64,000 bases of DNA, from assembly GCF_003337425.1 (NCBI RefSeq), contig NZ_QPJU01000008.1, positions 62,001 through 126,000 of the forward strand. Reading direction: 5' to 3'. The notes below the pieces were generated by a model. The model saw only the letters and a program-made list of their open reading frames with translations, was not told the DNA's origin and did not search any database. The translations under genes and the position numbers were made by a program. Shown one piece after another: positions 1 to 11,141 of this stretch. Source of the stretch: Extensimonas vulgaris (GTDB lineage Bacteria; Pseudomonadota; Gammaproteobacteria; Burkholderiales; Burkholderiaceae_C). Each line of letters opens with the position of its first letter. Positions within the stretch are counted from its first letter, which is position 1.

Positions 1-1705
1 GCAGCAGCACGGCATGCGGCTTCTTGCTGATGGCCTCGGTGAGCAGCCCGCCCTGATCGAACCCCACGTAGCCCGGCGGCGCGCCGATCAGGCGGCTCAC
101 GGCGTGGCGCTCCATGTATTCGGACATGTCGAAGCGGATCAGCTCGATGCCGAGGATGTAGGCCAGCTGGCGCGCAGCCTCGGTCTTACCCACGCCCGTG
201 GGGCCGCTGAACAGGAACGAGCCGATCGGCTTGTCCGGCTTGCCCAGACCCGAGCGCGCCATCTTCACGGCGCTGGCGAGCACTTCGAGCGCCTTGTCCT
301 GGCCGAACACCACGCTCTTCAGGTCGCGCTCGAGCGTCTGCAGCTTGCCGCGGTCGTCGTTCGAGACGCTCGCAGGCGGAATGCGCGCGATCTTGGCGAC
401 GATCTCTTCGATCTCGGACTTGCCGATGGTCTTCTTGCGCTTGCTCGGCGTGAGGATGCGCTGCGCCGCACCGGCCTCGTCGATCACGTCGATGGCCTTG
501 TCGGGCAGGTGGCGGTCGTTGATGTATTTGGCCGACAGCTCGGCGGCAGCCTGCAGTGCGGTGGCCGAATACTTCACGCTGTGGTGCTCCTCGAAGCGCG
601 ACTTGAGCCCCTTGAGGATGTCTATGGTTTCGGCCACGCTGGGCTCGACCACGTCGATCTTCTGGAAGCGCCGCGACAGGGCCGCGTCTTTTTCGAAGAT
701 GCCGCGGTATTCGCTGAACGTGGTCGCGCCAATGCACTTGAGCTGGCCGCTCGAGAGCGCCGGCTTGAGCAGGTTGGACGCATCGAGCGTGCCGCCCGAG
801 GCCGCGCCCGCGCCGATCAGCGTGTGGATTTCGTCGATGAACAAAATGCCCTTGGGCTTGTCCTTGAGCGCCTTGAGCACGCCTTTGAGGCGCTGCTCGA
901 AGTCGCCGCGGTACTTGGTGCCTGCGAGCAGCGCACCCATGTCGAGCGCGTACACGGTGGCGTCGGCGAGGATTTCGGGCACGTCGCCCTGCGTGATGCG
1001 CCAGGCCAGTCCCTCGGCGATGGCCGTCTTGCCCACGCCCGCCTCGCCCACGAGCAGCGGGTTGTTCTTGCGCCGGCGGCAGAGGATCTGGATGGTGCGC
1101 TCGACCTCGTAGTGGCGGCCGATCAGCGGGTCGATCTTGCCCTCTTTGGCGAGCTGGTTGAGGTTTTGCGTGAACTGGTCGAGCGGCGAGGCCTTTTCGC
1201 TGCGCTCGCTGCCGGCGCCCTCTTCCGCCTCATGCGAGCTTTCGGGCTTGGCGGGCTCGGACGGCTCGCCCTTGCGGATGCCGTGCGCGATGAAGTTGAC
1301 CACGTCCAGGCGCGTCACGCCCTGCTGGTGCAGGTAATACACGGCGTGCGAGTCCTTTTCGCCGAAGATCGCGACGAGCACATTCGCGCCCGTGACTTCC
1401 TTCTTGCCGTTGCCGGTGGACTGCACGTGCATGATCGCGCGCTGGATCACGCGCTGAAAGCCCAGCGTGGGTTGGGTATCGACCTCGTCGGTACCCGCCA
1501 CCTGCGGCGTGTTGTCTTTGATGAAGTTGGAGAGCGCCGCGCGCAGGTCGTCGATGTTGGCGGCGCATGCGCGCAGCACCTCGGCTGCGCTGGGGTTATC
1601 GAGCAATGCAAGCAGCAGATGCTCCACGGTGATGAATTCGTGGCGCTGCTGACGGGCCTCGACGAAGGCCATGTGCAAGCTGACTTCCAGTTCCTGGGCA
1701 ATCAT
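1..1705 (-). CDS. clpA: ClpA, ATP-dependent unfoldase of ClpAP (partial)
   Basis: ClpA is the AAA+ unfoldase that feeds substrates to the ClpP peptidase in the cytoplasm. About 568 residues are encoded here; the frame leaves the window at the left edge, so only the end of the second AAA+ module is missing. The ATG at 1705 has AAAGGAG five bases upstream and the protein starts [14 protein letters not shown], as ClpA does. The Clp N domain comes first, then module 1 with Walker A GEAGVGKT (near 1022-1060) and Walker B ILFIDEIH (near 828-850), then module 2 with Walker A GPTGVGKT (near 180-215). Two nucleotide-binding modules and this start separate it from ClpX and ClpB. clpS lies 57 bp upstream on the same strand, the usual arrangement for the adaptor and its unfoldase. 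Confidence 0.97.
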   Translation of the reverse strand, partial: MIAQELEVSLHMAFVEARQQRHEFITVEHLLLALLDNPSAAEVLRACAANIDDLRAALSNFIKDNTPQVAGTDEVDTQPTLGFQRVIQRAIMHVQSTGNGKKEVTGANVLVAIFGEKDSHAVYYLHQQGVTRLDVVNFIAHGIRKGEPSEPAKPESSHEAEEGAGSERSEKASPLDQFTQNLNQLAKEGKIDPLIGRHYEVERTIQILCRRRKNNPLLVGEAGVGKTAIAEGLAWRITQGDVPEILADATVYALDMGALLAGTKYRGDFEQRLKGVLKALKDKPKGILFIDEIHTLIGAGAASGGTLDASNLLKPALSSGQLKCIGATTFSEYRGIFEKDAALSRRFQKIDVVEPSVAETIDILKGLKSRFEEHHSVKYSATALQAAAELSAKYINDRHLPDKAIDVIDEAGAAQRILTPSKRKKTIGKSEIEEIVAKIARIPPASVSNDDRGKLQTLERDLKSVVFGQDKALEVLASAVKMARSGLGKPDKPIGSFLFSGPTGVGKTEAARQLAYILGIELIRFDMSEYMERHAVSRLIGAPPGYVGFDQGGLLTEAISKKPHAVLL

Positions 1706-1762
1706 ATGAACTCCTTTGTGCTTGCGAGGAAGGGATATTTATAAACCGATATGAATGAGCCC

Positions 1763-2122
1763 TCAATGCACGGGCTCACTGACACATTGCAAAGGGTGCC
1801 CGGCCTGGTTCGCGGCATCGAGCACCTGTTCCACCTTGGTGCTTGCAACGTCGCGCGAATACACGCCGCAAACGCCTTTGCCCTCGAGGTGGATTTTGAG
1901 CATGATCTGCGTGGCCGTCTCCAGGTCTTTGCCGAAAAACTCCTGCAGCACCACGACGACGAACTCCATGGGCGTGTAGTCGTCGTTGAGCATCACCACC
2001 TGGTACATCTTGGGTGGCTCGGTCTTTTGCGGCACTCTTTCGAGGACGACGGCGTCACCATCGTCCGAAACGGGCCGGACGACGGGCGGCGTGAGAGGAG
2101 GGGACGGAGATTGCGTAGCCAT
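1763..2122 (-). CDS. clpS: ClpS, adaptor of ClpA
   Basis: The 119-residue product is the adaptor that binds the ClpA N domain and delivers N-end-rule substrates to ClpAP. The core carries the family signature: [18 protein letters not shown], then the helix [17 protein letters not shown], and [15 protein letters not shown] near the C terminus. The first ~35 residues are a flexible proline-rich extension ([10 protein letters not shown]). I chose the ATG at 2122 (MATQSPSP) because the open frame further upstream (to 2239) reads as non-conserved sequence running toward the end of dnaE. No clear ribosome binding site is visible before either candidate. It lies just upstream of clpA. Confidence 0.95.
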   Translation of the reverse strand: MATQSPSPPLTPPVVRPVSDDGDAVVLERVPQKTEPPKMYQVVMLNDDYTPMEFVVVVLQEFFGKDLETATQIMLKIHLEGKGVCGVYSRDVASTKVEQVLDAANQAGHPLQCVSEPVH

Positions 2123-2235
2123 GAAAATCATTCTAGCGACCCGCAAGGATCGCTGTCTGCTGACGGATGTAATGCCGGCAAAGCCGAATTCAAGCGGGCG
2201 GCAAGCAAAAAATGGGCCCGCGTCGATTCGCCGCA

Positions 2236-5200
2236 TCACTCATACACGACCGACGCCGCCTGCCCTTCGGTTTGCGCACTCCAGGCGGCCAAGGCCGCGT
2301 CCGACGGAAAGATGCGACAGGCGTCGCCCAACTGCAGCTCGGCCACGGCCGCACCCTGCCCATCGGTGCAGCGCAGCGCAAGGCGCACGCGCAGACCGTG
2401 CAGCAGCTCGGCCTCGGGCGTGGCCTCGCGGCGCGGGGGAAATTCACCGAGCAGGCGCGCCACGTCGGGCCGCTGCGCGCCCAGGGGCACGTGCAGGTAT
2501 TTGCCGAAGCGGCAGCGCGCCGCAGGCAAGTCCCACACCTGCTGCACCTTGAGGCGCAAGCCGCCGCTGAAATGGTCCTGCTGCACACGGCCGCTCACGA
2601 CGATGAACTCGTCCTCCTTGAGCTGGTTGCGGCAGGCGTTCAGCAGGGCTTCGTCGGCCGAGGCCTCGATCACGCCCGACTTGTCGTCGAGGCGAAACAG
2701 CCCCATCTTGCCGCGCTGGCCGTTGATCACGCGAAAGTCGCTCACGATGCCGGCAAGCAGCTGCGGCTCGCGGCTGTCCTGCAGCTCGGCAATCGGCGTG
2801 CGCACGAAGCGGCGCACCTCGGCGGCAACCTCGTCGAACAAGTGGCCCGAGAGGTAAAAACCCACCGCCGTTTTCTCGTGCATGAGGCGCTCGCGCACGC
2901 CCCAGGGCGGCACCGCCACGAGCTCGGGCTCTTGCGTGCTCGAGCCCTGCGCGTCGTCGCCCATGAGGTCGAACAGGCCGCCCTGGTTGGCGTTCGCGAG
3001 CGTCACGGCGGCAAACTCGAACGCGCGGTCTATGGACGCGACGAGCGCGGCGCGGTCGGGGTGCAGCGCATCGAAGGCGCCGGCCTTGACCAGCGCCTCG
3101 ACGGTGCGCTTGTTCAGGCGCGTGCGATCGACGCGCACGCAAAAGTCGAACAGGCTCTGGAACGGCCCTGCCACCCCGCCTTGCGGCCCGCTGCCGCGCC
3201 CTTCGCGCGCCGCGACGATGGCCTCGATCGCCTGCTGCCCCGTGCCCTTGACGGCGCCCAGGCCGTAGCGGATCACCGCGTCGCTGACCGGCTCGAAACG
3301 GTAGCTGCCGCGGTTGACGTCGGGCGGCTCGAAGCGGATGCCGAACTTCTGCGCGTCCTCGAACAACACCTTGAGCTTGTCGGTGTCGTCCATTTCTATG
3401 GTCATGTTGGCGCAGAAGAACTCGGCCGTGTAGTGCACCTTGAGCCAGGCCGTGTGGTAGGCCAGCAGCGAGTACGCGGCCGCGTGCGACTTGTTGAAGC
3501 CGTAGCCCGCGAACTTCTCCATGAGGTCGAAGACCTCGTCGGCCTTTTGCTCGCTGATGCCGTTCTTGGCCGCACCCTCGCGGAAGATGGCGCGGTGCTG
3601 TGCCATTTCCTCGGGCTTTTTCTTGCCCATGGCGCGGCGCAGCATGTCGGCGCCACCGAGCGAATAACCGCCCAGCACCTGCGCGGTCTGCATCACCTGC
3701 TCCTGATAGACCATGATGCCGTAGGTCTCGGCCAGCACCTTTTCGACCAGCGGGTGTGGGTACTCGACGGGCTCCTTGCCGTGCTTGCGCGCGACGAAGC
3801 TCGGGATCAGGTCCATGGGGCCGGGGCGGTAAAGCGCGTTCAGCGCGATCAGGTCTTCGAGCCGCGTGGGCCGCGCCTCGCGCAGCATGCCCTGCATGCC
3901 CCGGCTTTCAAACTGGAACACGGCCTCGGTCTTGCCCTCCTGGAACAGCCGGTAGGTCGCAGGGTCGTCGAGCGGGATCTGCTCGAACGCAAAATGCTCC
4001 TGCCCCTGGTGGCGCTGCACGATGAATTCGCGCGCAAGCTCCAGAATCGTCAGCGTGGCCAGCCCCAGAAAGTCGAACTTCACGAGGCCGATGGCCTCCA
4101 CGTCGTCCTTGTCGTACTGGCTCACGGCCGAGTCGCTGCCGGGCTGCTGGTACAGCGGGCAAAAATCGGTGAGCTTGCCCGGCGCGATCAGCACCCCGCC
4201 CGCGTGCATGCCCACGTTGCGCGTGAGACCCTCGAGCTTTTGCGCGAGCGCGAGCAGGGTCTTGACCTCGTCCTCGCGCGCCAGGCGCTCGGCCAGCACC
4301 GGCTCGGCCTCGATCGCCCCGGCGATGGTGATGTGCTGGCCCGGCTTGTTCGGGATCAGCTTGCTGATGCCGTCGCAAAAGGAGTAGCTCATGTCCAGCA
4401 CCCGGCCCACGTCGCGGATCGCCGCGCGCGCCGCCATGGTGCCGAAGGTGGCGATCTGGCTCACCGCGTCCTTGCCGTACTTTTCCTTGACGTAGTCGAT
4501 CACCCGGTCGCGGTTGGCCTGGCAGAAATCGATGTCGAAGTCGGGCATGGACACGCGCTCGGGGTTCAGGAAGCGCTCGAACAGCAAGTTGTATTGCAGC
4601 GGGTCGAGGTCCGTGATCTTGAGCGCATACGCCACCAGCGAGCCCGCACCCGAGCCGCGCCCCGGCCCCACGGGGCAGGCGTGGTTCTTGGCCCAGTTGA
4701 TGAAGTCGCTCACGATCAAAAAGTAGCCCGGAAAGCCCATCTTCAAAATGGTGGCTATCTCGAACTCCAGGCGCTCCACGTAGCGCGGACGCTGGCGCTC
4801 ACGCTCGGCGGCATCGGGGTACAGCTGCGCCAGGCGCTGCTCCAGCCCCTCGAACGAGGCGATGCGAAAGTATTCATCGATCGGCATGCCGCCGGGCGTG
4901 GGGTAGTCGGGCAACTGAGGCTTGCCGAGCACCAGGCTCAGGTTGCAGCGGCGCGCGATCTCCAGGGTGTTTTCGAGCGCCGAGGGCAGGTCGGCAAACA
5001 GCGCCTGCATCTGGGCCTGCGACTTGAAATACTGCTCGCGCGTGAACCGGCGCACGCGCCGCTGGTTGCCCAAAATCTCCCCTTCGGCGATGCACACGCG
5101 CGCCTCGTGCGCCTCATAGTCGTCTTCGGTGGCGAACTGCACCGGGTGCGTGGCCACCACGGGCAGCCCGAGCCGCGCTGCGAGCTGCACCGCCGCCGTG

Positions 5201-5739
5201 ACGTGGGCCTCGTCGTCGGCGCGCCCGGCGCGCTGCAGCTCCAGGTAAAAGCGGTGCGCAAAGATGCCAGCCAGCCGCAACGCGAGTTGCGCCGCACCCG
5301 CCTCATCGCCCTTGCGCAGCGCCTGCCCCACGGGCCCGGCCTGCGCACCCGAGAGCGCGATCAGCCCCGCGTTCAGCTCCTGCAGCCATTCCCAGGTGCA
5401 CACGCCTTGCGCCTTGACCACGTTGCGCGTCCAGGCGCGCGTGAGCAGCTCGCACAGGTTGAGATACCCCTCACGGTTTTGCACCAGCAGCAGCATGCGG
5501 CTGGGCGCCGCGCCGGCCTCGCCTTCGACGCAAACCTCGGCGCCCAGAATCGGCTTGACCCCTTTGCCGCGCAGCGCCTTGTAAAACTTGATGGCGCCGA
5601 AAAGGTTGTTCAGGTCCGTAACCGCCAGCGCCGGCTGCCCATCCGCAGCCGCCGCCTGGGCCAGATCATCGATACGCAAGGTGCCGTCAACGACGGAAAA
5701 TTCAGTGTGCAGGCGCAGGTGGACAAACATGGCCGGCAT
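2236..5739 (-). CDS. dnaE: DNA polymerase III alpha subunit (DnaE1)
   Basis: This is the catalytic subunit of the replicative polymerase. It is 1167 residues long, typical of proteobacterial DnaE. The N-terminal PHP domain begins [15 protein letters not shown]. The polymerase core contains [19 protein letters not shown] and the catalytic aspartate cluster PDFDIDF, followed by the fingers/helix-hairpin-helix region ([17 protein letters not shown]). The OB-fold and tau-binding region form the C terminus. The start could be the ATG at 5739 (MPAMFVHL) or the in-frame ATG at 5730; neither has a strong ribosome binding site. The gene ends 113 bp before clpS on the same strand. Its upstream region holds tandem GGGGTCAG repeats. 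A 1202-codon open frame lies opposite it and is a GC-rich shadow. Confidence 0.98.
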   Translation of the reverse strand: MPAMFVHLRLHTEFSVVDGTLRIDDLAQAAAADGQPALAVTDLNNLFGAIKFYKALRGKGVKPILGAEVCVEGEAGAAPSRMLLLVQNREGYLNLCELLTRAWTRNVVKAQGVCTWEWLQELNAGLIALSGAQAGPVGQALRKGDEAGAAQLALRLAGIFAHRFYLELQRAGRADDEAHVTAAVQLAARLGLPVVATHPVQFATEDDYEAHEARVCIAEGEILGNQRRVRRFTREQYFKSQAQMQALFADLPSALENTLEIARRCNLSLVLGKPQLPDYPTPGGMPIDEYFRIASFEGLEQRLAQLYPDAAERERQRPRYVERLEFEIATILKMGFPGYFLIVSDFINWAKNHACPVGPGRGSGAGSLVAYALKITDLDPLQYNLLFERFLNPERVSMPDFDIDFCQANRDRVIDYVKEKYGKDAVSQIATFGTMAARAAIRDVGRVLDMSYSFCDGISKLIPNKPGQHITIAGAIEAEPVLAERLAREDEVKTLLALAQKLEGLTRNVGMHAGGVLIAPGKLTDFCPLYQQPGSDSAVSQYDKDDVEAIGLVKFDFLGLATLTILELAREFIVQRHQGQEHFAFEQIPLDDPATYRLFQEGKTEAVFQFESRGMQGMLREARPTRLEDLIALNALYRPGPMDLIPSFVARKHGKEPVEYPHPLVEKVLAETYGIMVYQEQVMQTAQVLGGYSLGGADMLRRAMGKKKPEEMAQHRAIFREGAAKNGISEQKADEVFDLMEKFAGYGFNKSHAAAYSLLAYHTAWLKVHYTAEFFCANMTIEMDDTDKLKVLFEDAQKFGIRFEPPDVNRGSYRFEPVSDAVIRYGLGAVKGTGQQAIEAIVAAREGRGSGPQGGVAGPFQSLFDFCVRVDRTRLNKRTVEALVKAGAFDALHPDRAALVASIDRAFEFAAVTLANANQGGLFDLMGDDAQGSSTQEPELVAVPPWGVRERLMHEKTAVGFYLSGHLFDEVAAEVRRFVRTPIAELQDSREPQLLAGIVSDFRVINGQRGKMGLFRLDDKSGVIEASADEALLNACRNQLKEDEFIVVSGRVQQDHFSGGLRLKVQQVWDLPAARCRFGKYLHVPLGAQRPDVARLLGEFPPRREATPEAELLHGLRVRLALRCTDGQGAAVAELQLGDACRIFPSDAALAAWSAQTEGQAASVVYE

Positions 5740-5766
5740 TGTAGAAAACCGCCCCTGCCGCAGTCC

Positions 5767-5812
5767 GGGGAATTGGGGTCAGGGGAATTGGGGTCAGAAT
5801 TGGGGTCAGATT
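5767..5812. repeat. Tandem AATTGGGGTCAG repeats
   Basis: Three copies of AATTGGGGTCAG occur head to tail, followed by ATTCGAATT. They fill the short gap between the dnaE start and the end of the DUF2917 gene, whose last codons run into the array. I recall GGGGTCAG-type repeats lying near REP-associated tyrosine transposases in some proteobacteria, but no such gene is present here. Confidence 0.7.
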
Positions 5813-6114
5813 CGAATTAAATGCTGACCGCCGGAGGGATCAAATGCCCTCGCCCAGATCCACGGGAAGAAGCGGCGTTTGGGGGCTTCATGCGTCCAAA
5901 GGCAGAAAGCGGGTGCATCGTTTTCTGCCTCAAGGACGGTGCGGGTGTGGCGCAGTCTCAATTGCTGGCCGGCCTCCAAAAAATAATCGTGCGGATCGCC
6001 GGTTTGGGTCACCCAGAGTCGTCCCGACTTTACGGTGAGCACTGTCCCGTCTTGCGGCTTCAGGCGCACCGTCTGGCCTGGGTGTATGACGCATTGGATT
6101 GCGTGTGTGGACAT
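5806..6114 (-). CDS. DUF2917 domain protein
   Basis: The 102-residue protein matches the DUF2917 family, small proteins of unknown function common in Burkholderiales. The recognisable core is LTVKSGRLWVTQTGDPHDYFLEAGQQLRLR, split here as the beta-rich stretch LWVTQTGDPHDYF and EAGQQLRL, a cupin-like fold by appearance. The ATG at 6114 (MSTHAIQC) is preceded by GGAGG seven bases upstream, which decides the start over a longer frame reaching 6231. It is divergent from the MocR-type regulator at 6299, so the 184-bp gap probably holds a shared control region; regulation by that protein is an inference from layout. Its C-terminal codons overlap the GGGGTCAG repeats, so the last few residues may be an addition. 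Confidence 0.85.
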   Translation of the reverse strand: MSTHAIQCVIHPGQTVRLKPQDGTVLTVKSGRLWVTQTGDPHDYFLEAGQQLRLRHTRTVLEAENDAPAFCLWTHEAPKRRFFPWIWARAFDPSGGQHLIRI

Positions 6115-6298
6115 AGTGGCCTCCATGTAGATAGCGCCACTGTCCATCGAATCAGCTCTGGAAAAAAGACACAGAAAACCGCCAGGATGTGCTGCGCAAG
6201 AGGCTTCATTCGACCCTCTGTATGGCCGCAAACTCCGGCAATCTGTACTGGTTCATCTCTGACTTCGAGGCGCATAGAACCAGTACATTTACTGCACC

Positions 6299-7738
6299 AT
6301 GAACGTCGAGACGCAGCATTCCCCTCTGCCGCTCTATGCACAGATCGCGCAACGGATGGCGCATTTGATCGACAGCCGGGCGTTCAAGCCCGGGCAGCGC
6401 TTGCCGTCGGTGCGTGACCTCGCGGCCACCAACGGTGTGTCTATTTCCACGGCCGTACAGGCTTTGCGCTGGCTGGAGGAGCGCAAACTCGTCGCGGCAA
6501 AACCCAAGGCCGGTTATTTCGTGACGCCGGCTGGCAAGGCGCCAGCGCTGCCGGCGGTCAGCCGTCCACCGCGACACAGCCTGCTCGTCGAACGCCAGAG
6601 CCGCGCAGAACTGATTTTCACGGTCACTGACGCCACCCACGCGATAAGCTTTGGTGGTGCTTGCCCCAAGGATCCAACCTTTTTCGACGAAGCCAGGGTG
6701 CGCACAGCGATCCACCGCGCCACGCGCGTGCACCGCTCCACCCTGGTGGAATACAACGATTCCCCCGGTACTTCGGCCCTGCGTGAAGCGGTGGCCCAGA
6801 GGGCGTTTCACCTCGGATGCCAGCTCAAGGCCGACGACATCGTGGTGACGGCCAGCTGCATTCATGCCGTCAGTTTGTGCCTGCGGGCAGTAACCAAACC
6901 AGGTGACATCGTGGCCCTGGAGTCACCGACGCACTTCGGCTTTTTGGACTTGCTCGAATCGCTGAATCTGCGCGCGCTCGAAATTCCCACACATCCGAAG
7001 GACGGCATTTCGCTGGCGGCGCTGCAGCTGGCCTTGGACACACAGCCGGTCAAGGCCGTGCTGGTGGTTCCCACCCTTTCCAATCCGCTCGGCTCAGTGA
7101 TGCGCCACGCCGATAAACAGGCTCTGGTCAAAATGCTGGCCGAGAAGCAAATCCCGCTGATCGAGGACGTGGTCTTCAACGACCTCCTGGCTTCGGATGA
7201 ACGGCGCAGGGCGGCCAAGTCTTTTGATGTCGATGGCGGCGTGATGGTCTGCGGCTCGTTTTCCAAGACGGTTGCGCCCGGTGTCCGTCTGGGTTGGGTC
7301 GAAGCAGGTCAGTGGAAAGAGTCTGTGCATCGGCTGAAGCGGGTGCATGGCATTGCGACCAACCAGGTGCTCGAGTACGCGCTGGCAGACCTGGTAACGC
7401 AGGTAGGTTATGAGTCCCGCATTCGCCGTCTGAGCGACCACATGCGCATGCGCCTGGCAGAGGCGAGAAAGCTCATCGCCGCGAGTTTTCCGAAGGGAAC
7501 GCGGGTCAGTGCACCACCTTCCGGGTTCACTTTGTGGCTGGAGTTGCCACAACCGTGCAACACCATGGTCTTGTTTCATGCATGCCGGGAGGAAGGTATC
7601 GTTTTCAGCCCAGGCTCCCTTTTCAGCGCCACCGACCGTTTCGATCACTGCCTGCGCCTGAGCTTTGCCGGATGCTGGTCCGACACAGAGCGGCGTGCCT
7701 TGTGCCGTATCGGTGAGTTGTCCAGGCAATCCTTTTGA
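6299..7738 (+). CDS. MocR-type GntR/aminotransferase transcription factor
   Basis: The 479-residue protein combines an N-terminal GntR winged HTH (about 10-75: LPSVRDLAATNGVSISTAVQ) with a C-terminal fold-type I aminotransferase domain. The PLP lysine lies in SFSKTVAPGVRLGW near residue 322. MocR-family proteins use PLP or a PLP adduct as effector rather than acting as enzymes. It resembles the YdcR branch. It is divergent from the DUF2917 gene, a likely target. Target and ligand cannot be read from sequence. The start is the ATG at 6299 (MNVETQHSPLPLYAQI). Confidence 0.9.
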   Translation: MNVETQHSPLPLYAQIAQRMAHLIDSRAFKPGQRLPSVRDLAATNGVSISTAVQALRWLEERKLVAAKPKAGYFVTPAGKAPALPAVSRPPRHSLLVERQSRAELIFTVTDATHAISFGGACPKDPTFFDEARVRTAIHRATRVHRSTLVEYNDSPGTSALREAVAQRAFHLGCQLKADDIVVTASCIHAVSLCLRAVTKPGDIVALESPTHFGFLDLLESLNLRALEIPTHPKDGISLAALQLALDTQPVKAVLVVPTLSNPLGSVMRHADKQALVKMLAEKQIPLIEDVVFNDLLASDERRRAAKSFDVDGGVMVCGSFSKTVAPGVRLGWVEAGQWKESVHRLKRVHGIATNQVLEYALADLVTQVGYESRIRRLSDHMRMRLAEARKLIAASFPKGTRVSAPPSGFTLWLELPQPCNTMVLFHACREEGIVFSPGSLFSATDRFDHCLRLSFAGCWSDTERRALCRIGELSRQSF

Positions 7739-7786
7739 CCCGGGAAAACCGGAGACGGCAAATCGGAATCTCCTCCAAAGCCCCCA

Positions 7787-9175
7787 TCAACCGCGCCCAC
7801 GCACCCAGGCAACGAAGCGCAGCCGGTATTCGGGCACCAGCCAGAAGATGGCGCCGGTCACCGCGGCATTGGCCAGCCCGGTGAGCAGAAACAGCTGCGC
7901 GATGGAAAAGCCGCTTTGCAGCAGCGCCCCGGCGATGAGCGCGCTGGCCACCATGAACAGTGCGTTCAGGATGTTGTTGGCCGCGATGATGCGTGCGCGG
8001 TGCGTGGGCGCGCTGCGCAGCTGGATCAGCGCGTACATGGGCACGCTGTAAAGCCCCGCACTGAGGCTGAGCAGCGCCAGGTCCGCCATCACGCGCCAGT
8101 GCGCGGCCTGCGCCAAAAAGCTGCGCAGCGTGTGCACCGCACCCGCGGCCAGATCCGTACCCCCGTACGCACCAAGGCCCGCCGGCGGCGCCAGCCCGCG
8201 CGTGGCAAAGTAAAGATCGACGGCAAACACCGTCATGCCGATGGCGCCCAGCGGCACCAGGCCGATTTCCACATGCCGGTGCGAGAGCCTTTCGCACAGC
8301 AGCGAGCCCATCCCTATGCCCACCGAAAACACCACCAGCAGCAGCGACGCCACCTGCTCGTTGCCGTGCAGCACCTCCTTGGCAAAGGCCGGGAAATTGC
8401 TCAAAAACGTGGCGCCGAAGAACCACATCCACGAAATGCCCAGCAGCGAACGGAACACCAGCACTTGCGAATGCGCCAGCTTCAGGTTGCGCCAGGTTTC
8501 GCGAAAAGGATTCCAGCAGATGCGCAGACCGGGGTCGGTGGCCGGCGCCGGGGGGATGCGCTGCGCCGCCATGCGCCCGGCCAAGGCCAGCGCCACGCAG
8601 GCCGCAGCCACGTACCCATGCCCCAGCTGCGGCAGCGCCACCAGCAGACCACCGGCGACGTTGCCGAGCAAAATGGCCACGAAGGTGCCTGCCTCCACCA
8701 CGCCGTTGCCGCCCGTGAGCTCGCGCTCATCGAGCACCTGCGGCAGGTAGGCGTACTTGACCGGTCCGAACAGCGTGGAGTGCAGCCCCATCAAAAACAC
8801 GCAGGCCAGCAGCACCGGCACCTGCTCCACCATGAAAGCCCAGGCCGCGAGCGCCATGATGGCGATTTCCAGGTTCTTGACCACGCGCATCAGCGTGGCC
8901 TTGTCGAACTTGTCTGCGAGCTGCCCGCTGGTGGCCGAAAACAGCACGAACGGCAGGATGAACAGCGCTCCGATCACCACCCCCGCGAGCACGGGCGGCA
9001 GCCACGCCACGTGCAGCTGGTAGGTCACCAGCACCGTGAGCGCGAACTTGAACAGGTTGTCATTGGCCGCGCCCGCAAACTGCGTCCAGAAAAACGGCGC
9101 AAAGCGGCGCTCGCGCAACAGTGCGAATTGGTTGTGCCGCTGGATTCGATCAGGCTCGGGCTGGGCTGCAGTCAT
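7787..9175 (-). CDS. MFS transporter, LplT-like lysophospholipid carrier
   Basis: The 462-residue integral membrane protein has about 12 hydrophobic segments. The beginning FFWTQFAGAANDNLFKFAL and the motif GLHSTLFGPVKYAYLPQ are typical of LplT, the inner-membrane flippase that moves lysophospholipids inward for reacylation by Aas. In E. coli lplT and aas are adjacent; here no acyltransferase neighbour is visible and the protein is not fused to one. It lies 117 bp downstream of aroC on the same strand and converges with the MocR gene. A more general MFS function cannot be excluded, but the NDN and FGPVKY motifs favour LplT. Confidence 0.85.
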   Translation of the reverse strand: MTAAQPEPDRIQRHNQFALLRERRFAPFFWTQFAGAANDNLFKFALTVLVTYQLHVAWLPPVLAGVVIGALFILPFVLFSATSGQLADKFDKATLMRVVKNLEIAIMALAAWAFMVEQVPVLLACVFLMGLHSTLFGPVKYAYLPQVLDERELTGGNGVVEAGTFVAILLGNVAGGLLVALPQLGHGYVAAACVALALAGRMAAQRIPPAPATDPGLRICWNPFRETWRNLKLAHSQVLVFRSLLGISWMWFFGATFLSNFPAFAKEVLHGNEQVASLLLVVFSVGIGMGSLLCERLSHRHVEIGLVPLGAIGMTVFAVDLYFATRGLAPPAGLGAYGGTDLAAGAVHTLRSFLAQAAHWRVMADLALLSLSAGLYSVPMYALIQLRSAPTHRARIIAANNILNALFMVASALIAGALLQSGFSIAQLFLLTGLANAAVTGAIFWLVPEYRLRFVAWVRGRG

Positions 9176-9292
9176 GGGCGTTCATCGGCGTCAGATTCCA
9201 ATGGTCTGCACAAGGCTCGGGGCACCCCAAAAACACCGCCCTTCCAACACAGGCCGAGATTCAGAAACTCAAATCCACCCGCAATGGCCCCA

Positions 9293-10390
9293 TCAATACG
9301 CAGCCGCAGGAATCGGCGCCAGCGGCGGCGTCACGTCGCCGCATTGGGCGCGGTGGCGCAGGGCGTGATCCATGAGCACGATTGCGAGCAGGGCTTCGGC
9401 GATCGGGGCGGCGCGTATGCCTACGCAGGGGTCGTGGCGGCCTTTGGTGATGACTTCAGTGCTGTGGCCGCGGATGTCTATGGACTCGCGCGGCGTGAGG
9501 ATGGAGCTGGTGGGCTTGATGGCCAGGCTGACTTCGATGTCCTGCCCCGTGCTGATGCCGCCGAGCACGCCGCCGGCGTTGTTGCCGCGAAAGCCCTGCG
9601 GCGTGAGCGCGTCGCCATGCGTGCTGCCGCGCTGCGCCACGCTCGCGAAGCCCGCGCCGATTTCCACGCCTTTGACGGCGTTCAGGCCCATCATGGCGTG
9701 GGCGATGTCGGCGTCGAGCTTGTCGTAGATCGGTTCGCCCAGGCCCACGGGCACGCCCGTGGCCTGAACGCGGATGCGTGCGCCGCACGAGTCGCCGGTC
9801 TTGCGCAGCGCGTCCATATATTCTTCATAGCGCGCAACGTCGGCCACGGGCGCGAAAAACGGGTTTTGTGGCACGTATTCCCAGCCCTCGAACGGGATCG
9901 GCAGCTCGCCCAGTTGCGTCATGCAGGCGCGGATTTGGGTGCCGTAGTGCAGCGCGAGCCATTTTCTGGCCACGGCGCCGGCGGCCACGGTGGGCGCGGT
10001 GAGGCGCGCCGACGAGCGCCCGCCGCCGCGTGGATCGCGGATGCCGTATTTTTGCCAGTAGCTGTAGTCGGCGTGGCCGGGGCGAAAGCTCTGCGCGATC
10101 TCGTGGTAGTCCTTGCTGCGCTGGTCGGTGTTGCGGATCAAGAGCGCGATCGGCGTGCCCGTGGTCTGGCCCTCATACACGCCCGAGAGGATTTCGACGC
10201 GGTCGGGCTCGTTGCGCTGCGTGACGTGACGGCTCGTGCCGGGGCGGCGCCGGTCCAGGTCGGCCTGGATGTCGGCCTCGGTGAGCGGCATGCCGGGCGG
10301 GCAGCCGTCGATCACGCAGCCTATGGCCGGGCCGTGGGATTCGCCAAAATTGGTGACGCAGAAAAGGGTGCCTAGGGTGTTGCCGCTCAT
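9293..10390 (-). CDS. aroC: Chorismate synthase
   Basis: AroC converts 5-enolpyruvylshikimate 3-phosphate to chorismate with reduced FMN, the last step of the shikimate pathway. The 365-residue length fits. Signatures are GESHG near residue 16, [17 protein letters not shown], the arginine-rich [11 protein letters not shown], and the C-terminal [16 protein letters not shown]. The start at 10390 gives [20 protein letters not shown], the usual N terminus. It sits between the LplT-like gene and the CBS-domain gene on the same strand, with gaps over 100 bp, so a single operon is uncertain. Confidence 0.97.
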   Translation of the reverse strand: MSGNTLGTLFCVTNFGESHGPAIGCVIDGCPPGMPLTEADIQADLDRRRPGTSRHVTQRNEPDRVEILSGVYEGQTTGTPIALLIRNTDQRSKDYHEIAQSFRPGHADYSYWQKYGIRDPRGGGRSSARLTAPTVAAGAVARKWLALHYGTQIRACMTQLGELPIPFEGWEYVPQNPFFAPVADVARYEEYMDALRKTGDSCGARIRVQATGVPVGLGEPIYDKLDADIAHAMMGLNAVKGVEIGAGFASVAQRGSTHGDALTPQGFRGNNAGGVLGGISTGQDIEVSLAIKPTSSILTPRESIDIRGHSTEVITKGRHDPCVGIRAAPIAEALLAIVLMDHALRHRAQCGDVTPPLAPIPAAAY

Positions 10391-10529
10391 GGGCTGCGAT
10401 TATCCGCGAGCCCGGCGGCCCCGACACGGCCTCAAAATGGCCTTGCGCGGCGCGCCAATCACTATCGCAAAGAGAGCTGCTCACGCAGGCTGAATGCGCA
10501 CCAGAGGCCAATTTGGCTTATGAAAAAGC

Positions 10530-10985
10530 TCAGGCCGCAGGGTGCGCGTCGTCCTCGGGCCAGTCGCGGATGTAGGCCTTGAGCATCTTGTTTTCGAAGT
10601 TCTGGCTGTCCACCACGGCCTTGGCGACGTCGTAAAAGCTGATCACGCCCATGAGCATGCCGCGCTCCATCACGGGCATGTAGCGCGCGTGGCGGTCTAG
10701 CATCATGCGGCGCACTTCGTCCATGTCGGTCTCGAGCGTGCAGGTCAGCGGGTGGTCGTCCATGGCCGTGCGCACGCGCATCTGGCCCAGGCTGCCGGCG
10801 TTGTGCGCGAGCGTCTGGATGACTTCGCGGAACGTGAGCATGCCCACGAGGTCGCCGTGCTCCATCACCACGAGCGAGCCAATGTCTTTCTCGGCCATCA
10901 CGGCCACGGCCTGGGCCAGCGGTTCGTCGGGGTGGATGGTGTAGAGCGCATTGCCCTTGAGGCGCAGGATGTCGCTGACTTTCAT
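10530..10985 (-). CDS. CBS-domain protein
   Basis: The 151-residue protein is little more than a tandem CBS pair (Bateman module). Repeat 1 runs from about residue 8 to 60 (YTIHPDEPLAQAVAVMAEKDIGS), repeat 2 from about 75 to 130 (HPLTCTLETDMDEVRRMM). Such stand-alone modules bind adenine nucleotides and regulate partners, but no partner is apparent. The start at 10985 (MKVSDILRLKGNALY) fits the family. It is divergent from metY across 156 bp. In that gap GCAGTCACCCATT occurs twice in tandem (near 11036-11062). Confidence 0.88.
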   Translation of the reverse strand: MKVSDILRLKGNALYTIHPDEPLAQAVAVMAEKDIGSLVVMEHGDLVGMLTFREVIQTLAHNAGSLGQMRVRTAMDDHPLTCTLETDMDEVRRMMLDRHARYMPVMERGMLMGVISFYDVAKAVVDSQNFENKMLKAYIRDWPEDDAHPAA

Positions 10986-11141
10986 GGTGTGTATTCTCCG
11001 CAGGGCGCGGCTGCCGCCGTGCTGCGGCCCATGCCGCAGTCACCCATTCGCAGTCACCCATTTCACGGCGAATGTTAGCCCACAAATCGACCACAATCGC
11101 AGCCACACCTTTCCCTCCAACACCTTCCTGCGGAGACTTGC

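Noticed and set aside
14-1744. Plus-strand open frame of 576 codons opposite clpA
   Set aside because: The minus strand encodes a clear ClpA; the plus frame is a GC-rich antisense shadow without family features.
2212-5820. Plus-strand open frame of 1202 codons opposite dnaE
   Set aside because: It mirrors dnaE codon structure and has no recognisable domain.
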